A stretch of 64,000 nt of DNA from Edaphobacter acidisoli (GTDB lineage Bacteria > Acidobacteriota > Terriglobia > Terriglobales > Acidobacteriaceae): positions 186,001 to 250,000 of the forward strand of contig NZ_BMJB01000002.1 in the NCBI RefSeq assembly GCF_014642855.1, written 5' to 3'. The notes beneath the pieces were generated by a model that was given only the letters and a program-made list of their open reading frames with translations, had not been told where the DNA came from and did no database searches. Shown in pieces: positions 1 to 8,128 of the stretch (positions within the stretch are counted from its first letter, which is position 1; every line of letters starts with the position of its first letter). The position numbers and the translations under genes were made by a program.

Positions 1-776
1 TTCTGTTTGCGGTGGTGGCGCTGTTGCCGTTGCTGGCTACGCATAAGCCGGGGCTGAATCGGCGCGAGTGGGGTGTGCTGGCGATTGCGGCGTTTCTAGG
101 GATTCCATTGCAGTTTCTGTTGCAGTTCTATGGGCTGTCGCTGACGACGGTGAGCCATGCGTCGCTGATGGTGGGTACGATGCCGGTGATTCTGGCTGTA
201 GGCGCGGCTGCGTATGCGCATGAACGGATGGATGGGGTGGGCTGGGTTGCGCTGGTGGTTTCGACCTGTGGCGCGGGGTTGATTGCGCTTGGCAAGCATG
301 GCAACTCGGGCTCGTCGATGGGCGGCGATCTGCTGGTGGTGTTGTCGCTGGGGGTGGCGTTGTTTTGGATTCTGCTGAATAAGCAGTTGATGGAGCGGCA
401 CTCGGCGGCGGTGGTGACGGCGTATGGGATTCTGCTGGGGACGCTGATGCTGGTGGTGTGGGTGGTGCTGAAGGATGGGCTGCCGCCGGTGCATGGGATT
501 TCGTTGAAGGCTTGGCTGGCGCTGGCGGCGAGTGGGTTTTTGTGCACGTCGACGACGACGCTGCTTTGGAACTGGGGGCTGACGCAGGTTCCTGCTTCGC
601 AGGCGGGAGTGCTGTTGAATATGGAGCCGCTGATTGGGAGTCTGCTGGGCGTGTTTGTGCTGGGTGAGCGGCTGGGGCCGACGGCGTGGGTTGGCGGGGC
701 ACTGATTCTAGGAGCGGCGGTGACGCTGACGACGCGGTCGAAGACGAGAGTGCGTGAGCAGATGCCGGTGACGTAG
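1..776 (+). CDS. EamA/DMT-family transporter, 5' end cut off by window
   Basis: Inner-membrane transporter of the drug/metabolite (EamA) superfamily; such proteins export or import small metabolites, and the substrate cannot be read from sequence. The open frame runs in from the left edge and about 255 residues are visible, so the first one or two membrane helices of a usual protein of about 300 residues are probably missing. Hydrophobic helices repeat through the whole length. The conserved C-terminal EamA signature is seen as NMEPLIGSLLGVFVLGERL near the end. The gene converges on the MATE gene, and the 144-base gap holds REP-like elements. The family call is good; substrate unknown. Confidence 0.85.
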   Translation, partial: LFAVVALLPLLATHKPGLNRREWGVLAIAAFLGIPLQFLLQFYGLSLTTVSHASLMVGTMPVILAVGAAAYAHERMDGVGWVALVVSTCGAGLIALGKHGNSGSSMGGDLLVVLSLGVALFWILLNKQLMERHSAAVVTAYGILLGTLMLVVWVVLKDGLPPVHGISLKAWLALAASGFLCTSTTTLLWNWGLTQVPASQAGVLLNMEPLIGSLLGVFVLGERLGPTAWVGGALILGAAVTLTTRSKTRVREQMPVT

Positions 777-815
777 TTGCTGGTTGTGCAAACAGCAAAG
801 GCAAAAGCAAATACT

Positions 816-917
816 GGGGTTCTTCGCTGCGCTCAGAATGACAAACAACAGCAACGACAACAGCAACAGCAACAGCAACGACAACAGCAGATCCTCCGCC
901 TTCGGCGAAGGATGACA
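816..917. repeat. CAA/CAG triplet-rich tract flanked by REP-like elements
   Basis: The gap between two convergent genes contains a TTCGCTGCGCTCAGAATGAC motif (about 822-842), then roughly 45 bases made of CAACAG and CAACGA units (about 844-889), then a 31-base REP-like element (887-917) whose core can fold as TCCTCCGCC against GGCGAAGGA. The 31-base element recurs with two mismatches at 2395-2425 and 3428-3458. It may act as a bidirectional transcription stop; no function is proven. Confidence 0.7.
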
Positions 918-920
918 ATT

Positions 921-2300
921 TCAATTGTGGACGTTGTTCAATCCGGGGTGAGGGGCAAGGAGCTTCCTTGTTGTGTAGCGCCAGGTGGTGGTGAGGGAGA
1001 TGCCTGCGACGATGAGGCCTGCGCAGAGGCCGAGCCAGAGGCCGACGGCTCCGTGGTGGAGATGGAAGGCGAGCAGGTAGCCGATGGGAAGGCCGATGAT
1101 CCAGTAGCCGATGATCTGCACGATGAGGCCTGCGTGGGTGTTGCCTGCGCCGCGCAATGCGCCGGTGGCGGTGATCTGGAGGCCGTCGAAGAACTGGAAG
1201 ATGGCGGCGACGATGAGCAGAGGCACGGCGGCGGCGATGACGGCGCGGTCTGGTGTGAATGCGCGGGCGATGGGATGCGCGAAGAAGAAGAGCACGAGGG
1301 CGAAGGTGGCCATGCAGCCTGCACCGAGTGCGATGGCGGCCCATCCCGCGGCGGAGGCTTCGCGGGGTGCGTTGCGTCCGATGGCCTGGCCGACGCGGAC
1401 GGCTGCGGCGGCGGAGATGGCGAAGGGAACCATGAAGGTGAAGCTGGCGCAGTTCAAGGCGATCTCGTGACCGGCGAGCGGGAGCGGGCCCATGGTTCCG
1501 ATGAGGAAGGTGACGGTGCCGAAGATGGCGATCTCGACGAAGATCTGTCCGCCAGCGGGCGCGCCGAGGAGGGCGAGGCTGCGGAGGCGCGCGGTTTCGA
1601 TGTGGCGGAGCATCGAGCGGAGGCCGTAGTTGTGCTTGCGCTCGACGCGCCAGATGGCGGCGACGAGGAAGAGTGCGAGATATGCGCGCGAGATGGAGGT
1701 AGCGAGGCCTGCTCCGTAGATGCCGAGCGCGGGGATGTGGATGGTGCCGAGGTTGTGACCGTAAATCAAGAGCCAGTCGCCTGCGAAGTTCAGCAGGTTT
1801 GCGGTGATGAGCGCGGCGGCGATGGGGCGGACGTGGTTGAAGGCTTGCAGGTAACGGCGGATGGCGAAGTAGAGAAAGAGTGTCGGCGTGCCCCAGTTGA
1901 GTGCGTGGAGGAATGCTACGGAGCCGGTGAGGACTTCGCGGTTGATGGGCATGCGGAGCATGGCGAATGGTGCGGCGGCGATGAGCGCCACGAGCGTGGC
2001 GGCGAGTGCGGCGGCGAGGATGAGTCCGTGGTAGAGCCAGCGGTTTGCTTCGTCGTAGCGGCCTGCCCCGTGGGATTGCGAGACGAAGGTGTCGAGCGAG
2101 AGGAGCACGCCGGCGATGCCGAACGCGAGCGTGTTGTAGAGGACCTGGCCGAGCGATGCGGCGGCGATGTTCACGGCTGCGTGCGCGGTGTGGCCGATCA
2201 TGATGGTGTCGACGATGCCCATCGACATCCAGCCGAGCTCGGCTGCGATGAGAGGCAGGGCGAGCGCGAGCATGGGACGGATTTGGTTGCGGATGTGCAT
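921..2300 (-). CDS. MATE family multidrug efflux transporter
   Basis: Inner-membrane antiporter of the MATE (NorM/DinF-like) family, expected to export cationic drugs or metabolites using a sodium or proton gradient. The 459-residue length and some 12 hydrophobic segments fit the family. The N-terminal region ALPLIAAELGWMSMGIVDTI and the repeated half starting at about residue 230 are typical. I place the start at the ATG at 2298-2300 (MHIRNQIRPM). The frame is open for 42 more codons upstream, but that part would be translated from a REP-like repeat (2395-2425), so the longer form is unlikely. No regulator is adjacent. Confidence 0.9.
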   Translation of the reverse strand: MHIRNQIRPMLALALPLIAAELGWMSMGIVDTIMIGHTAHAAVNIAAASLGQVLYNTLAFGIAGVLLSLDTFVSQSHGAGRYDEANRWLYHGLILAAALAATLVALIAAAPFAMLRMPINREVLTGSVAFLHALNWGTPTLFLYFAIRRYLQAFNHVRPIAAALITANLLNFAGDWLLIYGHNLGTIHIPALGIYGAGLATSISRAYLALFLVAAIWRVERKHNYGLRSMLRHIETARLRSLALLGAPAGGQIFVEIAIFGTVTFLIGTMGPLPLAGHEIALNCASFTFMVPFAISAAAAVRVGQAIGRNAPREASAAGWAAIALGAGCMATFALVLFFFAHPIARAFTPDRAVIAAAVPLLIVAAIFQFFDGLQITATGALRGAGNTHAGLIVQIIGYWIIGLPIGYLLAFHLHHGAVGLWLGLCAGLIVAGISLTTTWRYTTRKLLAPHPGLNNVHN

Positions 2301-2394
2301 TGGGTTTCGGGAATGCGATACGGATTCGATGCTACTAAAGGGCGCTGGGTGCGCGGAGCCTCTGTGCCGCATCGCAGGTGGCAAAACTACCAAA

Positions 2395-2425
2395 GCAGGT
2401 CCTCCGCCTGCGGCGAAGGATGACA
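2395..2425. repeat. 31-base REP-like palindromic element (copy 2)
   Basis: Imperfect inverted repeat with arms TCCTCCGCC and GGCGAAGGA around a three-base loop, followed by TGACA. It is identical over 31 bases to 3428-3458 and 29/31 identical to 887-917. It lies between the divergent MATE and HAD genes. Confidence 0.75.
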
Positions 2426-2467
2426 ACTGTTTGATGGGTAGAGATGCTCTTGCGAGAGAATAGAAAG

Positions 2468-3388
2468 ATGGATGAACGGGTGCGGATGATTGCTGTCGAT
2501 ATGGACGGCACGCTGGTGGGCGGCGATGGGCGGGTGAGTGCGCGGACGCTTGCAGCGTTGAAGGCGGCTGAGCGTGCGGGTGTGCAGGTGGTGGTGGCGA
2601 CGGGGCGGCGGCATTGTTATGCGATGAAGGTGTTGCGCGAGCTTGGGCTGGGTGAGGACGATGCGCTGATTAGTTCAAATGGGACGGTGACGCGGACGAT
2701 TGGGGCGCGGCTGATTGAGCGGAACCTGTTGCCGGTGGAGACGGCGCGGTGGCTTTTGGAACACGTCGAGGAGTTTCGCAATGCGCTGGTGGTGACGTTC
2801 GACAAGGTGGGTGAAGATGGCGAGGATGCGCGCGGTGCGCTGGTGGTGGAGCATCTGGATGATTTGAATGCGAGCATTGGCCGGTGGATGGCGGCGAATG
2901 AGCCTTACATCGAGCACGTGTCTCCGATTGAGCTGGCGCTGGATGGCGATGCGCCGATACAGATGATGGTGTGCGGGCCGATTGAGCGGATGAGGAGGGC
3001 GGAGGCGCGGCTGCTGGAGCATCCGGCGGTGTCGGCTGTGGGTGCGGTCTCGGAGAAACATGCGGAGGTGCAGTTGCACAGGACGGAGTATCCGGAGCGC
3101 GATTTGAGCATTGTGGACATACTGCCTGCGGGGTGCAGCAAGGGCGCGGCGCTGTTGCGGCTGGCGGCGAGCAGGGGAATCCGCGCGGAGGCGATTGTGG
3201 CGATTGGCGACAACTGGAACGATCTCTCGATGCTGGAGGTTGCGGGGCGGGCGGTGTTAATGGGGAACGCTCCGGAGGATCTGAAGGCGCTGGCGCGGGA
3301 GCGTGGGTGGATGATGACGCGGCGGCATGATGAGGATGGGGCGGCAGAGGCGATTGAGGGGCTGCTGGGTACGGTGCAGGAGCGATGA
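2468..3388 (+). CDS. HAD-superfamily Cof-type sugar/nucleotide phosphatase
   Basis: Soluble Cof/YidA-type HAD hydrolase that dephosphorylates small phosphorylated metabolites; the exact substrate is unknown. Motif I is DMDGTL (nucleophile Asp11, Asp13), motif II is the threonine in VVVATGRR, the motif III lysine is in GCSKGAALL, and motif IV is GDNWNDLSML near the C-terminus. A large cap domain of the C2 type fills the middle. The 306-residue length is slightly above the usual 270-290. The ATG at 2468 follows a purine-rich GAGAGAATAGAAAG stretch and fits the family; an in-frame ATG at 2444 would add eight residues. Confidence 0.88.
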   Translation: MDERVRMIAVDMDGTLVGGDGRVSARTLAALKAAERAGVQVVVATGRRHCYAMKVLRELGLGEDDALISSNGTVTRTIGARLIERNLLPVETARWLLEHVEEFRNALVVTFDKVGEDGEDARGALVVEHLDDLNASIGRWMAANEPYIEHVSPIELALDGDAPIQMMVCGPIERMRRAEARLLEHPAVSAVGAVSEKHAEVQLHRTEYPERDLSIVDILPAGCSKGAALLRLAASRGIRAEAIVAIGDNWNDLSMLEVAGRAVLMGNAPEDLKALARERGWMMTRRHDEDGAAEAIEGLLGTVQER

Positions 3389-3427
3389 GTCGCAGGGCGG
3401 TCTCACTTTCCGTTCTTAATTGCAAAA

Positions 3428-3458
3428 GCAGGTCCTCCGCCTGCGGCGAAGGATGACA
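3428..3458. repeat. 31-base REP-like palindromic element (copy 3)
   Basis: Exact 31-base copy of the element at 2395-2425, with arms TCCTCCGCC and GGCGAAGGA, located between the HAD gene and the lytic transglycosylase gene. A looser relative (TCTCTGCGCTCCGGTCGGGA then TGACAAG) lies at about 4311-4337 before the next gene. Confidence 0.75.
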
Positions 3459-3564
3459 GCTATTTATATTCAGGATTCTCTGAACTTCAAGGATTCTCTG
3501 GAGAGCGGTTGCAGTGACACGTTTGGGTGAGGTTTTGGCGCGGCCCGGATGGTAGCCTTGAAGA

Positions 3565-4269
3565 GTGACGATGCGTTGGAGTGCGGTGTGGCTGGTGCTG
3601 GCGGCGATGTGTCCGCTGGCTGTGGCCATGGAGCATGTGACGCTGACCAATGGCCAGGCTGTGGATTGTGCGCGGCATGAGGTTGTTGGTGAGCGGGTGC
3701 GGCTCTATCTTGCTGATGCGCAGAATGGCTCGAACTACTTTGAAGTTGCGGCGGGAGATGTGGTGCGTGTCGAGACGGTAGCGGATCCTCCGTCTCTTCC
3801 GCGAGCTGCTGTGGCGAAGCCTGCTGTGCAGACCGAAGCGGCTCCGGCGACGCTGTCGAAGGCGGAGATGCACGAGATGCTGGCGCATGCGGGTGCGGCG
3901 CATGACATTGATGCAGATCTGCTGGCGAGTGTGGTGCGCGCGGAGAGTGGCGGGCAGGTGCGGGCCGTTTCGCGTACGGGAGCGCGTGGGCTGATGCAGT
4001 TGATGCCGGGGACGGCGAACGAGATGGGTGTGGCGGATTCGTTTCGACCGGATGAAAATATTGCGGGCGGGACGGCTTATCTGGATGAGCTGCTGACGCG
4101 GTATCACGATAATGTGGCGCTGGCGCTGGCGGCTTATAACGCTGGACCTGCGGCGGTGGATAAGTATCACGGCATTCCTCCGTACCGGGAGACGCGGGCG
4201 TATGTAGCGCGGGTGATTCGGGAGTTCAACCGGCGCAAGCGGATGGCTGTGGTGGCGCGGGGGCAGTAG
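3565..4269 (+). CDS. lytic transglycosylase with SLT domain
   Basis: Exported murein-cleaving enzyme: SLT-type transglycosylases cut the glycan strand of peptidoglycan with formation of 1,6-anhydro-MurNAc. Residues 1-22 form a signal peptide (hydrophobic core ending in LAVAM). Residues about 25-95 are a small region of unknown role. The SLT domain covers about 105-225: catalytic Glu127 in RAESGG, then GLMQLMPGTA and the ALAAYNAGPAAV motif. The GTG at 3565 and an ATG at 3571 are both possible starts and differ by two residues. No operon partner is evident. Confidence 0.9.
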   Translation: MTMRWSAVWLVLAAMCPLAVAMEHVTLTNGQAVDCARHEVVGERVRLYLADAQNGSNYFEVAAGDVVRVETVADPPSLPRAAVAKPAVQTEAAPATLSKAEMHEMLAHAGAAHDIDADLLASVVRAESGGQVRAVSRTGARGLMQLMPGTANEMGVADSFRPDENIAGGTAYLDELLTRYHDNVALALAAYNAGPAAVDKYHGIPPYRETRAYVARVIREFNRRKRMAVVARGQ

Positions 4270-4372
4270 GATTTAAGGAGTGCGCGGAGAAACTCGTAGG
4301 TCTCTCCACTTCTCTGCGCTCCGGTCGGGATGACAAGGCAAAAGGACTCAGGCTCAGAACACTCGAAGAATT

Positions 4373-5425
4373 ATGGACAAGCGGAAGACAATTTTCTGGG
4401 CCGTCGTTGTGGTGGCCGTGGCGGTGCTGGTTGTGGTGTTTCGCGGCCGGGTGCATTTTGACTGGGCGACGTTCTGGCAGCAGTTGCGGCTGGTGAGCTG
4501 GGGGCATATTGCGGCTGGGATTGCGCTGATCTATGCGACGTACTGGCTGCGGTCGGTGCGGTGGGCGGTGTTTCTTTCGCCGACGAAGAAGGTGTCGGCT
4601 GCGTCGCTGCTGGGACCGCAGTTTATTGGGTTCACGGCGGTCGCGCTGTTCGGCAGGCTGGCGGATCTGACGCGGCCTTACCTGGTGGCGCGGCGGGTGC
4701 AGTTGCCGCTGAGCACGCAGGTGGCGGTGTATACGATTGAGCGGATGTTCGACCTGGGCGCGGCGGCGCTGATCTTTTCGAGCGCGCTGGTGTTTATGCC
4801 GAAGGGGATGCCGCACCATGAGGTGTTCGTGAAGGCGGGAGTGGTGAGCCTGGTGCTGACGCTGGCGATTGCTGCTTTTGCTGGTGTGGTGCGGCTGGCG
4901 GGTGGAGTGGTGGCTGGGTTTGCGCGCGGGACGGTGGGGCTGCTCTCGAAGAGTGCGGGCGAGAGCATTGCTACGAAACTTCTGGGCTTTCGTGACGGGC
5001 TGAATGCGATCCAGTCGTTGCGCGATTTTGGCGTGACGGCGGCGCTGTCGCTGGCAATGTGGTGCATGATTGGCTGGGCTTATGTGGAGACGGCGCACGC
5101 CTTTGTGCATACGCCGGAGCTGGCGGGGCTGACGTTTTCAAGGACGATGTTGTTGATGGCGGCCAGTATTGGCGGGTCGCTGTTACAGTTGCCGATTATT
5201 GGCTGGTTCACGCAGATTGCCGTGACGGCGGCGGCGATGCACGCGTTCTATGGCGCGCCGATTGAGGCGGCGACGGCTTGCGGGGCGCTGCTGCTGCTGG
5301 TGACGTTTCTGTGCATCATTCCGACGGGGCTGGTCTATTCGCGGGTGGAGCATGTGAGCCTGAAGAAGATTGCCGATGAGAGCGGGGCCGCGAAGGACGA
5401 TGCGGTGGCGGGTGCGGCGAGTTAG
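4373..5425 (+). CDS. lysylphosphatidylglycerol synthase TM-region / flippase-like membrane protein (UPF0104)
   Basis: Multi-pass inner-membrane protein of the LPG_synthase_TM family, 350 residues with about eight hydrophobic helices. Family members include the membrane half of MprF; stand-alone members are of uncertain function and are often guessed to move or sense lipids. A conserved LGPQFIGFTAVALFGRLADL stretch lies at about residues 82-101, as in the family. No soluble aminoacyl-transferase domain follows, so aminoacylation of lipids should not be assumed. It ends one base before the convergent cytochrome P460 gene. Confidence 0.82.
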   Translation: MDKRKTIFWAVVVVAVAVLVVVFRGRVHFDWATFWQQLRLVSWGHIAAGIALIYATYWLRSVRWAVFLSPTKKVSAASLLGPQFIGFTAVALFGRLADLTRPYLVARRVQLPLSTQVAVYTIERMFDLGAAALIFSSALVFMPKGMPHHEVFVKAGVVSLVLTLAIAAFAGVVRLAGGVVAGFARGTVGLLSKSAGESIATKLLGFRDGLNAIQSLRDFGVTAALSLAMWCMIGWAYVETAHAFVHTPELAGLTFSRTMLLMAASIGGSLLQLPIIGWFTQIAVTAAAMHAFYGAPIEAATACGALLLLVTFLCIIPTGLVYSRVEHVSLKKIADESGAAKDDAVAGAAS

Positions 5426-5426
5426 A

Positions 5427-6071
5427 TTATTTCGCAGCGGCGGGTGTGCTGATCTCCTTTAGATATGCGGGGCTGAGGGTGTTCTTTTGCTTCGCCAGGG
5501 GGAACAGCGTGGGGTAGAACTGGACGAAGGTGGTGTCTACCGCGCCGTGGGCTTCGTGGCACTGGTAGCAGGCTGCCGGGCGCTTGATGAGCGCTGCTGT
5601 GGCTGGCCCGTCGGGTTCGAAGAAGCCCCAGCCGCCTTCGAGGCTTGAGTCTTTGACGTGGATCTCAAAGCCCATGAGTTCCTGGGATTGGGTGTGGCCG
5701 CGCTTGTTGATGGAGCTTGGCCCTTCTGCGCCGCGAACTTCGAGAATGAAGGTGGTCTTGTCGGGCCAGGTGCCGGTTTTGAGGAAGGCCTGGTAGGAGG
5801 AAGGGTTGACGAAGACGTTGTCGAACATGGAATGGCCGGCCATGGCAGGGTTTGGCGTGTAACTCATGTCGATCCCGGAGGTGAGGAATATCCACTCGCG
5901 GTAGTGGGCGGGCAGCATCAGCTTGTGGTCTGCCGTGTATGTTGGTGCGTCCGGCGTGGTTGTGGGGCTCTGGGCGGATAGAAGGGCAGGCTGAGCCGCG
6001 GCGGCGAAGACGAGCAGAAGGGCGGTGGCACGTAGCATCGAAAGGCCTCGCAGTGCTGGGTTGTTTTTCAA
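5427..6071 (-). CDS. cytochrome P460-family exported c-type haem protein
   Basis: Exported haem protein of the cytochrome P460 family; characterised members oxidise hydroxylamine or detoxify NO, but the family is broad and the substrate here is unknown. A signal peptide occupies about residues 12-33 (hydrophobic core, then LLSAQ). The single c-type haem site CYQCH is at residues 168-172, followed by the downstream segment VDTTFVQFYPTLFPLA. The conserved beta-rich P460 body lies before it. The start may be the ATG at residue 12 (6038), which gives a more usual signal peptide. Confidence 0.85.
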   Translation of the reverse strand: MKNNPALRGLSMLRATALLLVFAAAAQPALLSAQSPTTTPDAPTYTADHKLMLPAHYREWIFLTSGIDMSYTPNPAMAGHSMFDNVFVNPSSYQAFLKTGTWPDKTTFILEVRGAEGPSSINKRGHTQSQELMGFEIHVKDSSLEGGWGFFEPDGPATAALIKRPAACYQCHEAHGAVDTTFVQFYPTLFPLAKQKNTLSPAYLKEISTPAAAK

Positions 6072-6191
6072 CAGTACGCCGTTTTACCGCAATTGGTTCA
6101 GATTCAACGTATGGCCAAAAAGAAGTATGTCCGCATCCAGAGTGCTACCCCCCTGTAACGGCCAGTCTCGCGGATAATCTAGTGGTAGCGC

Positions 6192-7523
6192 ATGGAATCA
6201 TTTTTTGTCAGATATAAGAACGTGCTGGTGCTGGTGGCGGTGCTGCTGGCGCAGACGATCGCGCTCGCCGTGCAGGTGCGCCGTCCTGTGGAGGCGGGCG
6301 CGCCGGACGCGCCGCAGGTGCGGCTGATCCGGCTGTGGGTGGTTGCGGCGGTGACGCCGTTCGAGCGGGTCTCGCACGCGATTGGGCTGGACACGCGCAA
6401 GGGCTGGACGAACTACATTGACCTGCGCCACACGAAGCAGCAGAACGCCGAGCTCAAGAACGAGATTGCGCAGTTGCGGCTGGAGCAGGCCTCGATGGCG
6501 GAGGATGCGATTCAGGGCCATCGGCTGCAGGCGCTGCTCGACTTCAAGGAGCACTATATTTCGAGCACCGTCGCGGCGCAGGTGGTGGGTACCAGCGGCA
6601 GCGATCTGTCGCATGTGATCTACATCGACAAGGGTTCGGACGATGGGCTCAGGACCGACATGGCTGTGATCACGCCGGACGGCGTCGTTGGCAAGACGCG
6701 CGATGTCTTTCCGCATACCTCGCAGGTGCTGTTGATCAGCGACCAGACCTCGGGCGCGGGTGTGGTGCTGGAAGCGACGCGGGTGAGCGCGATTCTGCAC
6801 GGCAGCTCGACGGGGGTGCTTGAGATTACAAACCTGACGCCGGACAGCCGCATCAAGCCGGGCGAGCAGGTGGTGACGTCGGGTGGCGATCAGATCTTTC
6901 CGCGCGGGCTGCCTGTGGGGACGATTACGTCGGTGGCGCTGGACCCGGACCATCCGCCCTACTCGCTGATTCAGTTGAAGCCGGCGGCGAACCTGACGCA
7001 ACTGGAAGAGGTGCTGGTGATTACCGGGACCCAGACCGAGCTGCCGGACCAGGCCCGGAAAGACATGGCTGTGGGAGCTGCGACGGCGAAGGCAGAGGAA
7101 GCGGCGAAGGCAGCCAAGGCCGCACAGGACCAGGCTGCGGCGCAGGCGGCTGCGAGCTCGGCCGCGCAGATTGTTGCCAGCCGGTTGCCCAGTCTGAACG
7201 ACAACAACGGCACGAATGGCCAGACCCAGACTGCTCCGGGCACGACGCCGGCAGGGCCTCCGGGAGGGATCGTGCCGGTGCCTCCGCCGGCGATTCATCC
7301 GGACCGCTACACGCCGGGGGCAACTCCGCCGGCGGCTGACCTGACGCCGGGCGCTAAGACCAATGTGATCGAGACGCCGCCTGCTTCCAGCTCGACAACG
7401 AACTCGACGGCGAATCCGACGGACACGACAACGAACCCTACGAATCTTACGAATCCTGCGCACGGCACGGCTCCAGCGAAGACGCGCGCGCCGAAGTCCA
7501 CTGACGCTAACCCTAACGAATAA
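6192..7523 (+). CDS. mreC: rod shape-determining protein MreC with long Pro/Thr-rich tail
   Basis: Periplasmic scaffold of the elongasome that links the MreB/MreD apparatus to PBP2. It has an N-terminal membrane anchor (about residues 9-27), a coiled coil (about 75-115), and the two-barrel MreC core (about 120-280; VVGKTRDVFPHTSQVLLISD is typical). It is 443 residues long, clearly above the usual 280-330: residues about 290-443 form a low-complexity Ala/Pro/Thr/Asn tail, probably disordered in the periplasm. It is the first gene of mreC-mreD-mrdA, with 26 bases before mreD. No mreB is adjacent; the upstream gene is opposite in strand. Confidence 0.93.
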   Translation: MESFFVRYKNVLVLVAVLLAQTIALAVQVRRPVEAGAPDAPQVRLIRLWVVAAVTPFERVSHAIGLDTRKGWTNYIDLRHTKQQNAELKNEIAQLRLEQASMAEDAIQGHRLQALLDFKEHYISSTVAAQVVGTSGSDLSHVIYIDKGSDDGLRTDMAVITPDGVVGKTRDVFPHTSQVLLISDQTSGAGVVLEATRVSAILHGSSTGVLEITNLTPDSRIKPGEQVVTSGGDQIFPRGLPVGTITSVALDPDHPPYSLIQLKPAANLTQLEEVLVITGTQTELPDQARKDMAVGAATAKAEEAAKAAKAAQDQAAAQAAASSAAQIVASRLPSLNDNNGTNGQTQTAPGTTPAGPPGGIVPVPPPAIHPDRYTPGATPPAADLTPGAKTNVIETPPASSSTTNSTANPTDTTTNPTNLTNPAHGTAPAKTRAPKSTDANPNE

Positions 7524-7549
7524 CGGAAGACCGCGCTCACACTGTATCT

Positions 7550-8074
7550 ATGGCCATTCGCAGCTACACATCACGCCGGGAACTCGAGGAGCACCACTTC
7601 CCGCCTGCCGTCACGATTCTGGTGCCGTTGGTGGCGATCCTGCTGCAAGCGCTGCTGCCGAGGCCGTTTCCGAAGCTTGGAGTGCTGGAGCTTCCGCTGA
7701 TTGTTACGGTGTTTTTTGCCGTCTCGCGCCGCAGCCCGGTGGCGGGAACGCTGATTGGGGCGGTGATTGGCCTGCTGCAGGATGCGCTGACCTCGAACCC
7801 GATTGGCGTCAATGGGATGGCGAAGTCGGTGATTGGGTACATCGGGGCCAGCATCAGCCTGCAGATCGATGTGGACAACATCACCACGCGATTTTTGATG
7901 AACTTTGTCTTTTACCTGCTGAATCGGGCGCTGTTGTTTCTGGTGAATCGGCGGCTGCTCGGGGTCTCGGACTTTCATGTGATGTGGGGCCATGAGCTGT
8001 TGTATGCGGCGATCAATGCCGTGATTGCTGTACCGATCTTTCTGTTGCTGGACCGGACGAAGAGCCGCGAATAG
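7550..8074 (+). CDS. mreD: rod shape-determining protein MreD
   Basis: Inner-membrane component of the elongasome, 174 residues with about five hydrophobic helices. The family features LIVTVFFAVSRRSPVAGTLIG and GLLQDALTSNPIGVNGMAK are visible (LQDALTS...GVNGM is the diagnostic segment). It lies between mreC and mrdA in the same direction, with 54 bases before mrdA, consistent with one operon. Length is normal. Confidence 0.93.
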   Translation: MAIRSYTSRRELEEHHFPPAVTILVPLVAILLQALLPRPFPKLGVLELPLIVTVFFAVSRRSPVAGTLIGAVIGLLQDALTSNPIGVNGMAKSVIGYIGASISLQIDVDNITTRFLMNFVFYLLNRALLFLVNRRLLGVSDFHVMWGHELLYAAINAVIAVPIFLLLDRTKSRE

Positions 8075-8128
8075 GCAGCTGACGTCTAACTGGCAGCCGC
8101 GGCGAGCAGCCGTACACTTGAGGCAGGC

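Noticed and set aside
844..889. CRISPR-like direct repeats
   Set aside because: Units are only 3-6 bases with no spacers and no cas genes.
37..1344. 435-codon minus-strand frame over the EamA gene
   Set aside because: Pro/Ser/Arg-rich shadow running through the repeat tract.
777..2423. 548-codon frame on the plus strand over the MATE gene
   Set aside because: Glu/Asp/Gly-rich low-complexity translation antisense to a clear MATE protein; it also begins in the triplet repeat.
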